Shown here: positions 10,201 to 21,100 of the stretch, in pieces | Layout of the letters: every line of letters begins with the position of its first letter | Numbering within the stretch: position 1 is the stretch's first letter | DNA from: Actinomucor elegans | Lineage: Eukaryota; Mucoromycota; Mucoromycetes; Mucorales; Mucoraceae | Direction of reading: 5' to 3' | NCBI GenBank assembly: GCA_026027325.1 | Contig: JAMSLZ010000002.1 | Coordinates: 1,364,001-1,428,000, forward strand | DNA: 64,000 bases | Notes under the pieces: generated by a model | Databases searched by the model: none | What the model was told of the DNA's origin: nothing | Seen by the model: only the letters and a program-made list of their open reading frames with translations | Position numbers and translations under genes: made by a program

Positions 10201-12312
10201 TTTTATAGTAGCATTTTTGTTAATTGAAGCCTGAATCATTTTCATATACTCTTTTCTTTGTTCAGTGTTTCCATATAGTGCATTGTCAGGGTCATAATGC
10301 TTGTCATTATCGAAGTTAACGTTTTCAAACTGTTTACTTTCTTTTGCAATGTCATTAGGCCAGTTAAAAGCAACGCCTCCAAGATAGATATTCATCTTTG
10401 GTAATATATCAGTACCTAAGAGTACGTCAAATTCAGTTTCCATAACGTCACTAAATTCTACGACTTCAAAAGCATGTTTAAAGGATATATTATTTGTGTA
10501 TGTAACAGTCATAGGTCGTGTTTTACCGATCCTTTTAGCTTTACTATTTTTGCCTTCGTTATTGAGTGCTAAAAAATTTAGATAACCATTCACTTTGTTT
10601 ATGTGTATATCAGAAAAGTCTTTATTCAATATCTTTTTATTAATACAAGCTACATCACTCCCGCTATCCACCTTGGCAACGAGTCTACGACCCTCTATAT
10701 AAATGGGTGTCATTAGATTAAATGTACTTCTTGTATTATGTGATTTATCATCATCGAACTTACAATCATAGTTGAGGTCTTCCATCGCCTCTTTGACCTT
10801 CTTATCTTCGTCTTCCTCCGAGACCAGAGTGTCAGCACGAATTGCAAGAACTGAGGGACCAGGATGGTTAGCCCTCATGGCTTGTCTGTATTCTTGGCAA
10901 GAATGCCCTCTGAACCAAGGCTTCTTGCAAAAACGGCAGGGATTGTTACCGTTTGCCCTTAAAGGTGCATTGTTATTCCCCAAAAATGTAAATGGTCTAG
11001 ACCCAGATGGTGTCATAGATCCAGCACGACCAGAAGAAGAAGAGGACGAAGAAGCGTGCTTGGCAATGCTGAAACAGTTGCGTTCATCATGGTTGGATAG
11101 CTTACCACCATGGCGAGGGCAGTAGAAACGATCAATCGTGGACGCAGAAGTGGGACTGGTGGTACGTTTGTGATGATAAAAATCTTCAGCCTTACGTTTG
11201 CCTTTGTTGATGTTATGTGAGCCTTGAGGCGAGGCCATATCAGCGCCGAAACCACCCTTGGATCTTGACAAACCATTTTCATTGGCTAATGAACCAGGGA
11301 CTTGTTGGCCATACACATTGAGAGCAGCTGCAGCGATATCACTTACAATCCAAGTAGTAGAGTTCTTGCCATTAGAATGCAATACTGTATTAATTGCGGG
11401 TTGCCAAGCTTGGGGAAGTGCATACATAAAAGCATCAGCAATGGTATTGTCAAACTTGCTGTAGCCTGCTTCACTTGCAGCACGAGTAAATCTCAAGTTG
11501 AATGAGTTGATTGTTTCATTGGTGCGAATACGCATATTCATCACCAAACGCCTAGCATCCAGTTTGTCTTGAGCCCCACCAAAGGTATCCAAGAATACTT
11601 TTCGAGCCGTTTCCCAAGTATCTTGTACAAGCAAATCACCTTTCATCCATACGTCATAATCCATAGCTAGAGTACCTTGAATGTACTGCTTCCAAGTGCG
11701 TTCAACATCATTGCCAGTTGAAATAAGAGTCTTTTCAAATGTGCGTAAAAAGTGTTCTACTGAGTTGTATACCGTTTCGCCTGGGTAGTAAACAGTATCA
11801 CCAGTCAGTTGGAACTTGGGCAGATCTCTGGGAGCCAAACGCATGAGGATAGTAGTATCACCGTTATTAGTAGCAGGAGCTCTCTCCGTGGGCATGGCTT
11901 CGGATACAGCTTTGTGGATTTGAATTTTCCTGTTGGCGGTCACCATTACATCGATATGCTTATTGTAGGTATCGATGCACTTGATCAGCCTTTCCATTTC
12001 ACGGTCATACGCCTCGGGATCATTACCAAGAAGTTCAGCACCATCAGAGATGAGGAGACTAGCATATCTCTGAGAAGCTACAGTTCGGCGATCCATTAAA
12101 ATATTGATAGCTAGATCACCAATGGGCCCCTTTTCCTCTTTATGATCCTCAGACATAGCCATGACTGATTCAGTAGTCTTAGCCTGACTAAGTTCGGATA
12201 CGTTACCAGTTTCAATACCTTCCATAGTTTCTTCAGCAGCACAAGTAGCAGTGGGAGTATTAGCCAGAAGGTCAGGTACAGTAACCGGAGTGGTAGAGTT
12301 GTTTTGAGACAT
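7201..12312 (-). CDS. Gag-Pol polyprotein with C-terminal chromodomain (copy 1)
   Basis: 1,703 aa in one frame. Gag covers about residues 1-500 with a knuckle-like C-x2-C-x7-H-x-C (CRFCKKPWFRGHSC) near 458-471. Aspartic protease VDSGSD is near 548, reverse transcriptase YVDD near 886, then RNase H. Integrase acidic residues are near 1305 (MDLFGP), 1365 (GSDNGREF) and 1399 (AAERS). A chromodomain (VEEIRDHK...YLVKWVGYGERENDWI) is at about 1587-1635, followed by a basic tail. Chromodomains in this class direct integration to marked chromatin. The translation is the same as copy 2. No stop or frameshift: probably active. There is no separate Gag stop, so the Gag/Pol ratio must be set after translation. 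Confidence 0.95.
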   Translation of the reverse strand: MSQNNSTTPVTVPDLLANTPTATCAAEETMEGIETGNVSELSQAKTTESVMAMSEDHKEEKGPIGDLAINILMDRRTVASQRYASLLISDGAELLGNDPEAYDREMERLIKCIDTYNKHIDVMVTANRKIQIHKAVSEAMPTERAPATNNGDTTILMRLAPRDLPKFQLTGDTVYYPGETVYNSVEHFLRTFEKTLISTGNDVERTWKQYIQGTLAMDYDVWMKGDLLVQDTWETARKVFLDTFGGAQDKLDARRLVMNMRIRTNETINSFNLRFTRAASEAGYSKFDNTIADAFMYALPQAWQPAINTVLHSNGKNSTTWIVSDIAAAALNVYGQQVPGSLANENGLSRSKGGFGADMASPQGSHNINKGKRKAEDFYHHKRTTSPTSASTIDRFYCPRHGGKLSNHDERNCFSIAKHASSSSSSSGRAGSMTPSGSRPFTFLGNNNAPLRANGNNPCRFCKKPWFRGHSCQEYRQAMRANHPGPSVLAIRADTLVSEEDEDKKVKEAMEDLNYDCKFDDDKSHNTRSTFNLMTPIYIEGRRLVAKVDSGSDVACINKKILNKDFSDIHINKVNGYLNFLALNNEGKNSKAKRIGKTRPMTVTYTNNISFKHAFEVVEFSDVMETEFDVLLGTDILPKMNIYLGGVAFNWPNDIAKESKQFENVNFDNDKHYDPDNALYGNTEQRKEYMKMIQASINKNATIKPKAVCTIPESIVKIPMKSGANCYVRQYPLPVHAKAEIEKQLKEWLDNGIVEKSKPSARFHSPLLAVPKKDENDKLTKLRICCDLRKINASISEDLQENFAVPKITEIFDRVSKKAKIMSKIDLKQAYYSFAVDEASREVLSFSYNHINYKWCHAPFGLSFLTSQYCRVMNILLGDLEGVETYVDDCVLYSETIEEHIKLINTVLERLTSVNLKINPDKCTWFRTALYLLGFIVGPGITKIDHRRLSNIDKWPIPKNAAQVRSIMGVISHLRDYCPMLSKVAAPLDQLRNDKDVQTKWTSLHTDRFNRIKQILVSNAVLHQPDLSKKFYLETDASVYGIACALTQRDEFNRTVHIAFISKSLNSAERNWSTNRRETAAIVFGLIRFRPLLWGHPLPIEVLTDHMALTYMFTSTTLNSTLQSYMDVIGQFNLNVVHLKGIANKLPDALSRVYPPIIEDQTLEGEQDRNIKRLEKYILLRRASSNNDKDRFIHKKKIYSKDKRLNILAVKLNSKDFKSKGTEYACPPAHERDQIIHDAHALGHFGIESVVKHIHTYQGLHWNTIYADCKDILSRCKECALHNVSKKGFNPQKSIVAFEPFSHVTMDLFGPLPVTEAGNIYGLVLVDICTKYIITRPIPNKQSDTVAKALINIFADYGLPDIIGSDNGREFRNGLMHTLTNTLGIQHRFSTPYYPQSNGAAERSVQMVKNTLRKLCGNDTSNWDERLGLVQLCCNIKVRDRTASTPFSLMFARQVDLSTNHDPKMKGKKNPVSVKELVKRADYMADVVFPAVEERTRKIVEKYNEDFNKKHRIIDIPIDTPVMVKLQGGRPTSLSPLYDGPYTVVRKTRAGTYVLKDESNELLHREYVPSELKVVSIDESAIEEELFEVEEIRDHKDENGQRLYLVKWVGYGERENDWISVDAFSSPVTIEKYWEKVRQSKRLAKERLKDTYQKKTHTKSPTKNTITDQKSDNVSNNKRMRTGEVTDLNHPISQTRRSKRSRK

Positions 12313-12342
12313 AGTGTAGTTGTTAAGTTTAATCGAAAAAAA

Positions 12343-12644
12343 TGCGGTAAAATTAAAATATAAAAGCAGGTAGTAAGTCGATTATAACTTGGTTATAGTT
12401 TATTCAACTTAAATGTGATTAGTTCTTTCTAACTAGTTTTTCTAGCTTGTATTTATACTCGTTGAATTGTGACTGAAGGTTATTTACTTGTGTTCATATA
12501 AGAAGTATAAGAAGGACGTATCTCTGTTTAAGGACTGTATCGCTGTATAAGGTAATCAATGATGCTTTAGTATGTATGTGCTACAGCTAGGGCGCACAGG
12601 CCTCTAGTCTGTCTGTACTTCAATTATGTGGCTATTTCACCACA
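12343..12644 (-). repeat. 5' LTR of chromovirus copy 1
   Basis: 302 bp, same as 6638-6939. Only 30 bp separate it from the start codon at 12312, and no TGG primer-binding site follows its end. Confidence 0.93.
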
Positions 12645-12649
12645 CTGCG

Positions 12650-14869
12650 TACAAACCAACAAAATGCCATAACCAGTTGACAGTTCTTTCATCTGGTGGC
12701 AATTTACAACCAAAAAAAGAATACATTTACAACTCGGTAAAACTTACTCTTGAGCGCTTTTTCTCTCGTCCTCATTTTACATCTGCAATTGAAAACTGGA
12801 GAAGTCGAACAACAATCAAAGACAGTTTGTTTGATGTATTTGACGGCAATTACTGGAGCAACTTCAAGAAGGATGGTCTCCCTTTTGTTCTTCAACCTGG
12901 ATCACTCATGCTTTCACTTAATGTCGATTGGTTTTCACCCACCAAGACGATGAATTATTCTGTTGGAGCCATTTACCTTATTGTAAATAACCTCCCTCGA
13001 GCAGAAAGGTTTCGCAGAGAGAATCTGATTCTTGTTGGGATCATGCCTGGGCCAAAGGAACCTGAGTTGGATTCAATTAATCATTTTTTAAAACCAATGG
13101 TTGATGAATTACTTGTGTTGTTTGAAGGTATGATTTTGAGTGATGGTAGGTCTGTTCGTGCAGCATTGATGTCGGTAAACTGTGACCTTCCGGCCGTAAA
13201 GAAGGTTTGTGGTTTTACTGCCTTCAATTCGTTCATTCCTTGTCATAAATGCTCGGATCGTTATCTTGGTCAGTCTGGTCGTCCACAAGCTCGCGATTTA
13301 TCAAACCTCGATGATCTTACTTGGAATCGAAGAGATGGGCAATCAAACAGGCAGCAAGCATTGAAATGGAAGGAAGCATTAACAACTGGTGATAGAAAGC
13401 GCTTAGAACAAATGTACGGTACACGGTATAGCGAGCTCCATCGTTTGGAGTATTTTGATCTGATCAGATGCACAACAGTGGATGCTTTGCATAACCTGTA
13501 CTTAGGCACAGCAAAGCGGATGATGGATTGGTGGAAAAAGACTGTCAATCCAGTTACTCGTCAAGTTTACTTATCTGACGCAGACTTTCGTGTAATGGCA
13601 GCAAGAGCCAAGAATATTGCAGTGCCCCCGCAGTTTACACCGATTGCTCACAAAATTGCTTCTGGGTTCGTTGGAATGAAAGGCGATGAATGGCGAAGTT
13701 GGGTTTTCGTGTATTCTGGTTTACTTTTAAAAGGTAAGATCACTGGTGATGCATTGACTAGTTGGATGAAATTTGTGAAAGCAAATCAAATTCTAGGTGG
13801 GCCCTCCATCACAAATGCACAAATTGACGAAGCTCATAAGTTTTTGAAAGAATTTGGTCAGGAATGTTCGGTTATCTACGGTGCCAACATTATCTCACCT
13901 AATTTCCATTTACACCTGCACCTAAAGGAAACGATACGTGACTTTGGTCCTATCTATTCGACCTGGTTGTATGGCATGGAAAGAGCTAATGGTGATATCA
14001 AAGATGTCAATACCAATTTCAAGCAAGGATTAGAAGCGACCTTCATGAAGAAATACTTGCAGCATGTTCATGCCCAAGATTATATCAAAGGCTTTTCTGC
14101 TCGAATATTTAACAACCCAATCATGATGAATGTTCTCTCTTCTCTTTTGCCTGGTATTGCTGATTCTTTGGATAATGATGAAGATAGTCTTGGAACTGAT
14201 TTGAGTAGTAATACTCAACGCTTTGATTTGGCTACTTTTATTAGTCATTCAACTGATGACGCACGTCTTGTCACAGGTTCTGAACCTCTTCCTCCGTCTT
14301 TCTTTTCTCACAAGCATTTCGATCGAAGTGTAGTGATGAACAGCATGCATCATCAGGGCCTTCTTGACTTTTACAAGGACGTCTATTACCGATTAAACTA
14401 CGATGTCGTTCAATACCGTCTTCCTCATCATCGAATTAGATCAACTCTTATAGCAAGTATGAAAATCAAAAAGTTCACTGAAATTAATCTGCTAGGCCAG
14501 CAAATTCGCTCCGTTTCTTCAAGAACCAAACGAGGAATATACATTGAAGCCTTAGTCAATGGTGAATTTCGTGTTGGAAGAGTAGCCTACTTCTTTAGTC
14601 ATGTTGTTGAAATGCCAGTGTATCAAAGATCACAAACTCAAGACGTGACTCATGTATTTGCTTTTGTAGAATGGTTCAAGAAATCGCCTTATTACTTCGA
14701 ATCATTTAACGCCCACTCTGCTTTCGTTTGGCAATCAGCTTTTGAAACCATCGATAAGCATTCCATCTTGCCAGTGCATCGTATTCATACCTGCGTTGCT
14801 ACTGAGCCTTACGTAGAAAACTCAATGATATCCGTCTCTCTCCCAAGAAAGATTGTGAACACCTTTTAG
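12650..14869 (+). pseudogene. C-terminal 739 codons of CACTA 1 tnp2-like transposase, severed from its N-terminus
   Basis: Open from the retrotransposon flank to a stop at 14869, with no intron. Motifs of the tnp2 family: NVDWFSPT (likely first catalytic aspartate), INNLP/VNNLPRAERF, GIMPGP, a CHKCS zinc pair and DALHNLYLGTAKRMM. These form the RNase-H-like catalytic core that cuts CACTA ends in the nucleus. The apparent ATG at 12626 lies inside the chromovirus LTR and is not the true start. The missing N-terminal part is at 23831-24666 on the other strand. Taking the CTGCG/CGCAG duplication once, the exons total 2,856 bp (952 codons), exactly in frame. The cause is a retrotransposon insertion followed by inversion. 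Confidence 0.88.
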
Positions 14870-14939
14870 GCTTTTGTATCAATTATATATATTATTATAT
14901 CCTTTTTCCTATTTTTTTATGCTATATTGCTAATCTTTA

Positions 14940-16331
14940 TTACTGTTGTGATTCAGTGAAAGAGGGAAGAAAAGAAGAAATATCAAACTGGTTACGAGAA
15001 GCAGCAGTTGATGGGCCAGGAGATCCACCTCGAGAAGCACCAGTTGGTGAGCCACTAGATATGCTACGAAAAACAGAAGACTCAAAAGTCATACGAGCCT
15101 CAGGATCCCATCCCCAAGCAGGAAAGGAGGCGTACTTCATCGCTTGATCGTTGAATGGAATATCCTGCTCCATTGTAACACGAGGAAGATGATTACCTCT
15201 CTTTCTCTTCGTTTTTTTGCAGCGAGGATTAATCCAGAGGTCATCTAACTTATCGAAAGCATTATTCAACTAATGAATGCGATGGAAAAAGAGGTATCAC
15301 CGGTTACTAAGGAGTCAATGAAAATAAGGAAAAGCACGCATATACTTACTTTTGCGCTTCTGTACTGAGGTCGTTTACGAATCAGCACTTGTTGGCCTTC
15401 CATGTCTACATCGCTTTCCTCTTCAGACATCATTCCAGCAACCAAAAAGACTGGGAACTGTTTACCATATTCTTTTTCGAAATGCTCTTTGTTCTGAGAG
15501 TACATATCTACTCTATGGCCCAATTTCTATACCAACAAAAGATGAATAACCTCAACATTACTATCACTGCTACTTTACCAATTGAGTACGGGAATTGCAC
15601 CTGTTTCTTTTGGCGTAGGCTTCGCTAACGGAATCAATAACAACTTCATCGTCTTCTCCCAGATCCTTAGCTTTTTTATGCAACCTCGACATATACCAAA
15701 AGCGGTCAGTGATAATCTGTTTCATTGCCCTGGCTGAAATATGGTGTGTTTGGCGATTGTTCTCACCATAGGTTCTCATTTTTGTTCGAACATCTTTGTT
15801 CGGAGGATAGGATAATGATACCTTAAAATCATACTTTTGCGACAAAGTTCCGTAGTAAGAGGTAAGCAAATCCTAGTATCATTAAAATGTTATTTAAAAA
15901 CTTATTAACCTGCTTTTTTTTTCAACATATAACTTTACGCGAAAGAGACGACGGTTTTCAGCTGAGTCTTCTTCCTCATCTCCTACGGTTGAAGAAGAAG
16001 CTGCTTCACCGCGACTGCCAGTACGGGGGCCACCCGTGCGTACGCTCTGGAACGCAGGTTGGGATTCGAGGCTTCCGCCTTCCTCGTAATCGTACAGCGC
16101 CAACGATCTTTCGTGGGCAGCTGTATCCTGCTCCAAGCGAGCAACTTGGCGGGATAGCCCCTCAACAGTGTTGGTGAGCTGGCGGACGGTGCTCAGAAGA
16201 GTTTCGTACTCTTCTCTTGCTATGACAACGGTTTCTGTCATAGGAGTTGACATTAACTCGTTGCTTGGCGGGATAATAGGAGCGCCTACGCGATTGCTGT
16301 TGCTGGTTGATTGCTGGTTATAATGAGACAT
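14940..16331 (-). CDS. CACTA 1 companion protein, four exons, 397 aa
   Basis: Exons 15939-16331, 15579-15872, 15350-15526 and 14940-15269 (393, 294, 177 and 330 bp). All introns are phase 0 with GT...AG ends (66, 52 and 80 bp), and the total is 1,194 bp. N-terminus: serine/asparagine-rich, then a coiled-coil-like segment (about residues 35-75) and an acidic patch. Middle: KMRTYGENNRQ and RFWYMSRLHKKAKDL. C-terminal third: VAGMMSEEESD, then RKRPQYRS, a basic run KKTKRKR (possible nuclear signal) and a serine/glycine-rich tail. No enzyme motif is recognised. It ends 70 bp from the convergent transposase end. By position it is the second gene of the transposon, perhaps a TIR-binding or regulatory subunit; that role is inference. 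Confidence 0.72.
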
Positions 16332-17822
16332 GCTAAAATATTTTTTAATAGTGATTTAAAAAAGGAATGCCTTAAAGAGCTTTTATTATACTTTTGTGCT
16401 GTGCCTGAATTATGCATGTTATTAATCCAATTACTGGTGAGTCTATCTCTACTTAATAGTTACTATTTTTTGATACGTCATCTTTGAGGCTTTTATTTTA
16501 ATAAAATTTTTTCGCTCTTCTCGTGTTTTCTTTTCATTGTAATCCTTACTTTTTTTTTAATTCAAATATATGTACAAATAGCTTTAATCAGTCATTCTCA
16601 TCAAGGTAAAAATTCCTATTAAATCATAGCTTGAAGCATACTTAATCCTCTTTTCTCTCATTAGCAAACTCACAGCTCATTATTTTTTACATGAGCTTTT
16701 TTTTTTTTTATTTTAATGGTAAGAGAAAAAGTTGTAATTACTTCATAAACTGATCGGTTTTTTAGATTCTTCGTTAATCTTAGCTTAACATATCATCTGA
16801 TTGGTATTAATATGCTCGATATATTCCAAATGGTGATTCCGTCTTCTAATGCACTTGCTATATTTTGTATGTATTAAAGCTTTCTTCTTCAACTTTGTTC
16901 TTATATATTCTTCCATTTAGCTGTTAGATTGGTTTGATTGAGTTGCTGCTTCCAGCTGCTATGTTAACTCGAATTATTTTGGTCATAATCTTTATGGTAT
17001 GTATGAATTTCGTTCACGTTCACGTTTAATTAACCTGTGCTGATTTCTTTCATTTACCACTCATTTTTAGGCCGTTTTGATACTTGAACATATGGTAAGC
17101 ACTTAATCTTCTATCCACTCAAAAGCTTGTTTTACTTACATCCATTTTCATTTGTTAGTACTATTCTGCTGAATGCCTACGCAACAATACTTGGTATGTC
17201 TTAACTTCTGACTGGCATTATATAAACACGTTATTCACTTCTCTCTTCTTGATGTTTAGATTTTGCTCATTAAATTATCCTCTTGGTTGAAGTGGCTTCT
17301 CTTTTTGGTCGTTTCTTAATATAATGTCTTTTCGGTTGTGGCTTTCTTTACTCTGATTTCTTCTCTAAAAATGGCGCGTTTTACTACGACAATACTGATT
17401 TGCTGAAGTTAGTTATTTATGGCTATTATATCTGGTACTCTTTCTGGTGGATTATTATTTAGCAATGAATATACAATATTTTTATTCAATAAAAATGTGT
17501 ATAAACCAAAATTATAGTAAAAGATGTAAAATGTGTAATTATAAAATATCGATTATTATTGGCTCAATTTAATGTAAAAGGACCGTAATATATGTAAAAA
17601 TACGGTAAAAGGAGGACTGTTTTACGGTCATTTTCATGGAAATAGTTGAACTTTTACGGCCTTTTACCAATGGAACAGACGAACTTTTACCATACTTTTA
17701 CCAACAGTACTAGTTGAACTTGTCCGGCCGTAAAAGGATGGTAACAGGCGAACACATACCGCGGTAATAGTTGAACTGTTACGGCCGGAATATTTTGGTA
17801 AAAGTACGGTAATATTACATAA
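16332..17822. other. Non-coding CACTA 1 segment with subterminal repeats
   Basis: No ORF of note. From about 17570 to 17822 there are many short repeats in both orientations built on TTTTACGGCCG, GTTGAACTTTTAC and GGTAAAAGTA, typical of transposase-binding subterminal regions. In the ancestral order this block lay next to the left TIR. The CATAA at 17818-17822 is one displaced TSD copy. Confidence 0.65.
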
Positions 17823-18124
17823 TGTGGTGAAATAGCCACATAATTGAAGTACAGACAGACTAGAGGCCTGTGCGCCCTAGCTGTAGCACATACATACTAA
17901 AGCATCATTGATTACCTTATACAGCGATACAGTCCTTAAACAGAGATACGTCCTTCTTATACTTCTTATATGAACACAAGTAAATAACCTTCAGTCACAA
18001 TTCAACGAGTATAAATACAAGCTAGAAAAACTAGTTAGAAAGAACTAATCACATTTAAGTTGAATAAACTATAACCAAGTTATAATCGACTTACTACCTG
18101 CTTTTATATTTTAATTTTACCGCA
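17823..18124 (+). repeat. 5' LTR of chromovirus copy 2
   Basis: 302 bp, TGTGGTGAAATAG...TTTTACCGCA. A TATAAATA promoter box is at 18010-18017 and an AATAAA signal at 18063-18068, so the R region probably starts near 18040. The bases after the LTR (TTTTTTTCGATTAAAC) carry no TGG primer site. Confidence 0.93.
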
Positions 18125-18154
18125 TTTTTTTCGATTAAACTTAACAACTACACT

Positions 18155-21100
18155 ATGTCTCAAAACAACTCTACCACTCCGGTTACTGTACCTGACCTTC
18201 TGGCTAATACTCCCACTGCTACTTGTGCTGCTGAAGAAACTATGGAAGGTATTGAAACTGGTAACGTATCCGAACTTAGTCAGGCTAAGACTACTGAATC
18301 AGTCATGGCTATGTCTGAGGATCATAAAGAGGAAAAGGGGCCCATTGGTGATCTAGCTATCAATATTTTAATGGATCGCCGAACTGTAGCTTCTCAGAGA
18401 TATGCTAGTCTCCTCATCTCTGATGGTGCTGAACTTCTTGGTAATGATCCCGAGGCGTATGACCGTGAAATGGAAAGGCTGATCAAGTGCATCGATACCT
18501 ACAATAAGCATATCGATGTAATGGTGACCGCCAACAGGAAAATTCAAATCCACAAAGCTGTATCCGAAGCCATGCCCACGGAGAGAGCTCCTGCTACTAA
18601 TAACGGTGATACTACTATCCTCATGCGTTTGGCTCCCAGAGATCTGCCCAAGTTCCAACTGACTGGTGATACTGTTTACTACCCAGGCGAAACGGTATAC
18701 AACTCAGTAGAACACTTTTTACGCACATTTGAAAAGACTCTTATTTCAACTGGCAATGATGTTGAACGCACTTGGAAGCAGTACATTCAAGGTACTCTAG
18801 CTATGGATTATGACGTATGGATGAAAGGTGATTTGCTTGTACAAGATACTTGGGAAACGGCTCGAAAAGTATTCTTGGATACCTTTGGTGGGGCTCAAGA
18901 CAAACTGGATGCTAGGCGTTTGGTGATGAATATGCGTATTCGCACCAATGAAACAATCAACTCATTCAACTTGAGATTTACTCGTGCTGCAAGTGAAGCA
19001 GGCTACAGCAAGTTTGACAATACCATTGCTGATGCTTTTATGTATGCACTTCCCCAAGCTTGGCAACCCGCAATTAATACAGTATTGCATTCTAATGGCA
19101 AGAACTCTACTACTTGGATTGTAAGTGATATCGCTGCAGCTGCTCTCAATGTGTATGGCCAACAAGTCCCTGGTTCATTAGCCAATGAAAATGGTTTGTC
19201 AAGATCCAAGGGTGGTTTCGGCGCTGATATGGCCTCGCCTCAAGGCTCACATAACATCAACAAAGGCAAACGTAAGGCTGAAGATTTTTATCATCACAAA
19301 CGTACCACCAGTCCCACTTCTGCGTCCACGATTGATCGTTTCTACTGCCCTCGCCATGGTGGTAAGCTATCCAACCATGATGAACGCAACTGTTTCAGCA
19401 TTGCCAAGCACGCTTCTTCGTCCTCTTCTTCTTCTGGTCGTGCTGGATCTATGACACCATCTGGGTCTAGACCATTTACATTTTTGGGGAATAACAATGC
19501 ACCTTTAAGGGCAAACGGTAACAATCCCTGCCGTTTTTGCAAGAAGCCTTGGTTCAGAGGGCATTCTTGCCAAGAATACAGACAAGCCATGAGGGCTAAC
19601 CATCCTGGTCCCTCAGTTCTTGCAATTCGTGCTGACACTCTGGTCTCGGAGGAAGACGAAGATAAGAAGGTCAAAGAGGCGATGGAAGACCTCAACTATG
19701 ATTGTAAGTTCGATGATGATAAATCACATAATACAAGAAGTACATTTAATCTAATGACACCCATTTATATAGAGGGTCGTAGACTCGTTGCCAAGGTGGA
19801 TAGCGGGAGTGATGTAGCTTGTATTAATAAAAAGATATTGAATAAAGACTTTTCTGATATACACATAAACAAAGTGAATGGTTATCTAAATTTTTTAGCA
19901 CTCAATAACGAAGGCAAAAATAGTAAAGCTAAAAGGATCGGTAAAACACGACCTATGACTGTTACATACACAAATAATATATCCTTTAAACATGCTTTTG
20001 AAGTCGTAGAATTTAGTGACGTTATGGAAACTGAATTTGACGTACTCTTAGGTACTGATATATTACCAAAGATGAATATCTATCTTGGAGGCGTTGCTTT
20101 TAACTGGCCTAATGACATTGCAAAAGAAAGTAAACAGTTTGAAAACGTTAACTTCGATAATGACAAGCATTATGACCCTGACAATGCACTATATGGAAAC
20201 ACTGAACAAAGAAAAGAGTATATGAAAATGATTCAGGCTTCAATTAACAAAAATGCTACTATAAAACCTAAAGCGGTATGCACTATACCTGAATCAATTG
20301 TGAAGATTCCGATGAAAAGTGGCGCTAATTGCTATGTAAGACAATACCCATTACCTGTTCATGCGAAAGCAGAAATAGAGAAACAACTCAAAGAGTGGTT
20401 GGACAACGGTATAGTTGAAAAATCCAAGCCTAGCGCTAGATTTCATTCACCATTATTAGCTGTACCTAAAAAGGATGAAAATGACAAACTCACAAAGCTA
20501 CGCATTTGTTGTGATTTGAGAAAAATCAACGCATCTATTTCAGAAGACTTACAAGAAAATTTTGCTGTACCAAAAATTACTGAGATCTTCGATAGAGTCT
20601 CAAAAAAGGCAAAAATCATGTCTAAAATTGATCTCAAACAGGCTTATTACTCTTTCGCTGTTGATGAGGCTAGTAGAGAAGTATTATCATTCTCTTATAA
20701 TCATATAAACTACAAATGGTGCCACGCGCCCTTCGGATTAAGCTTTCTTACAAGCCAATACTGCAGGGTTATGAACATCCTCTTGGGAGACTTAGAAGGA
20801 GTAGAAACATATGTAGATGATTGTGTACTCTATAGTGAAACGATAGAAGAACATATTAAATTGATAAACACAGTGCTCGAAAGATTGACTTCTGTAAATT
20901 TAAAGATCAATCCCGACAAATGCACATGGTTTCGAACGGCATTATATTTATTGGGCTTTATTGTTGGACCTGGCATTACAAAGATCGATCACAGACGACT
21001 TTCAAACATTGATAAATGGCCAATTCCTAAAAACGCTGCACAAGTACGAAGTATTATGGGTGTGATTTCTCATTTAAGGGATTACTGTCCTATGCTTAGT

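Larger units (their letters stand above)
6638..12644 (-). mobile_element. Chromovirus copy 1 (Ty3/gypsy, single gag-pol ORF, chromodomain)
   Basis: A 6,007-bp element with 302-bp LTRs and one 1,703-codon ORF. It matches copy 2 at 17823-23830 in inverted orientation; I noticed one length difference, 6 versus 7 adenines downstream of the ORF. Its own flanks do not match (TTATG left, CTGCG right), but each is the reverse complement of a flank of copy 2 (CATAA, CGCAG). This shows exchange between copies rather than absence of a TSD. Confidence 0.93.

Noticed and set aside
12626..12649. ATG at 12626 as the start of the transposase
   Set aside because: The first codons are chromovirus LTR sequence; the true upstream coding sequence is at 23831-24666.
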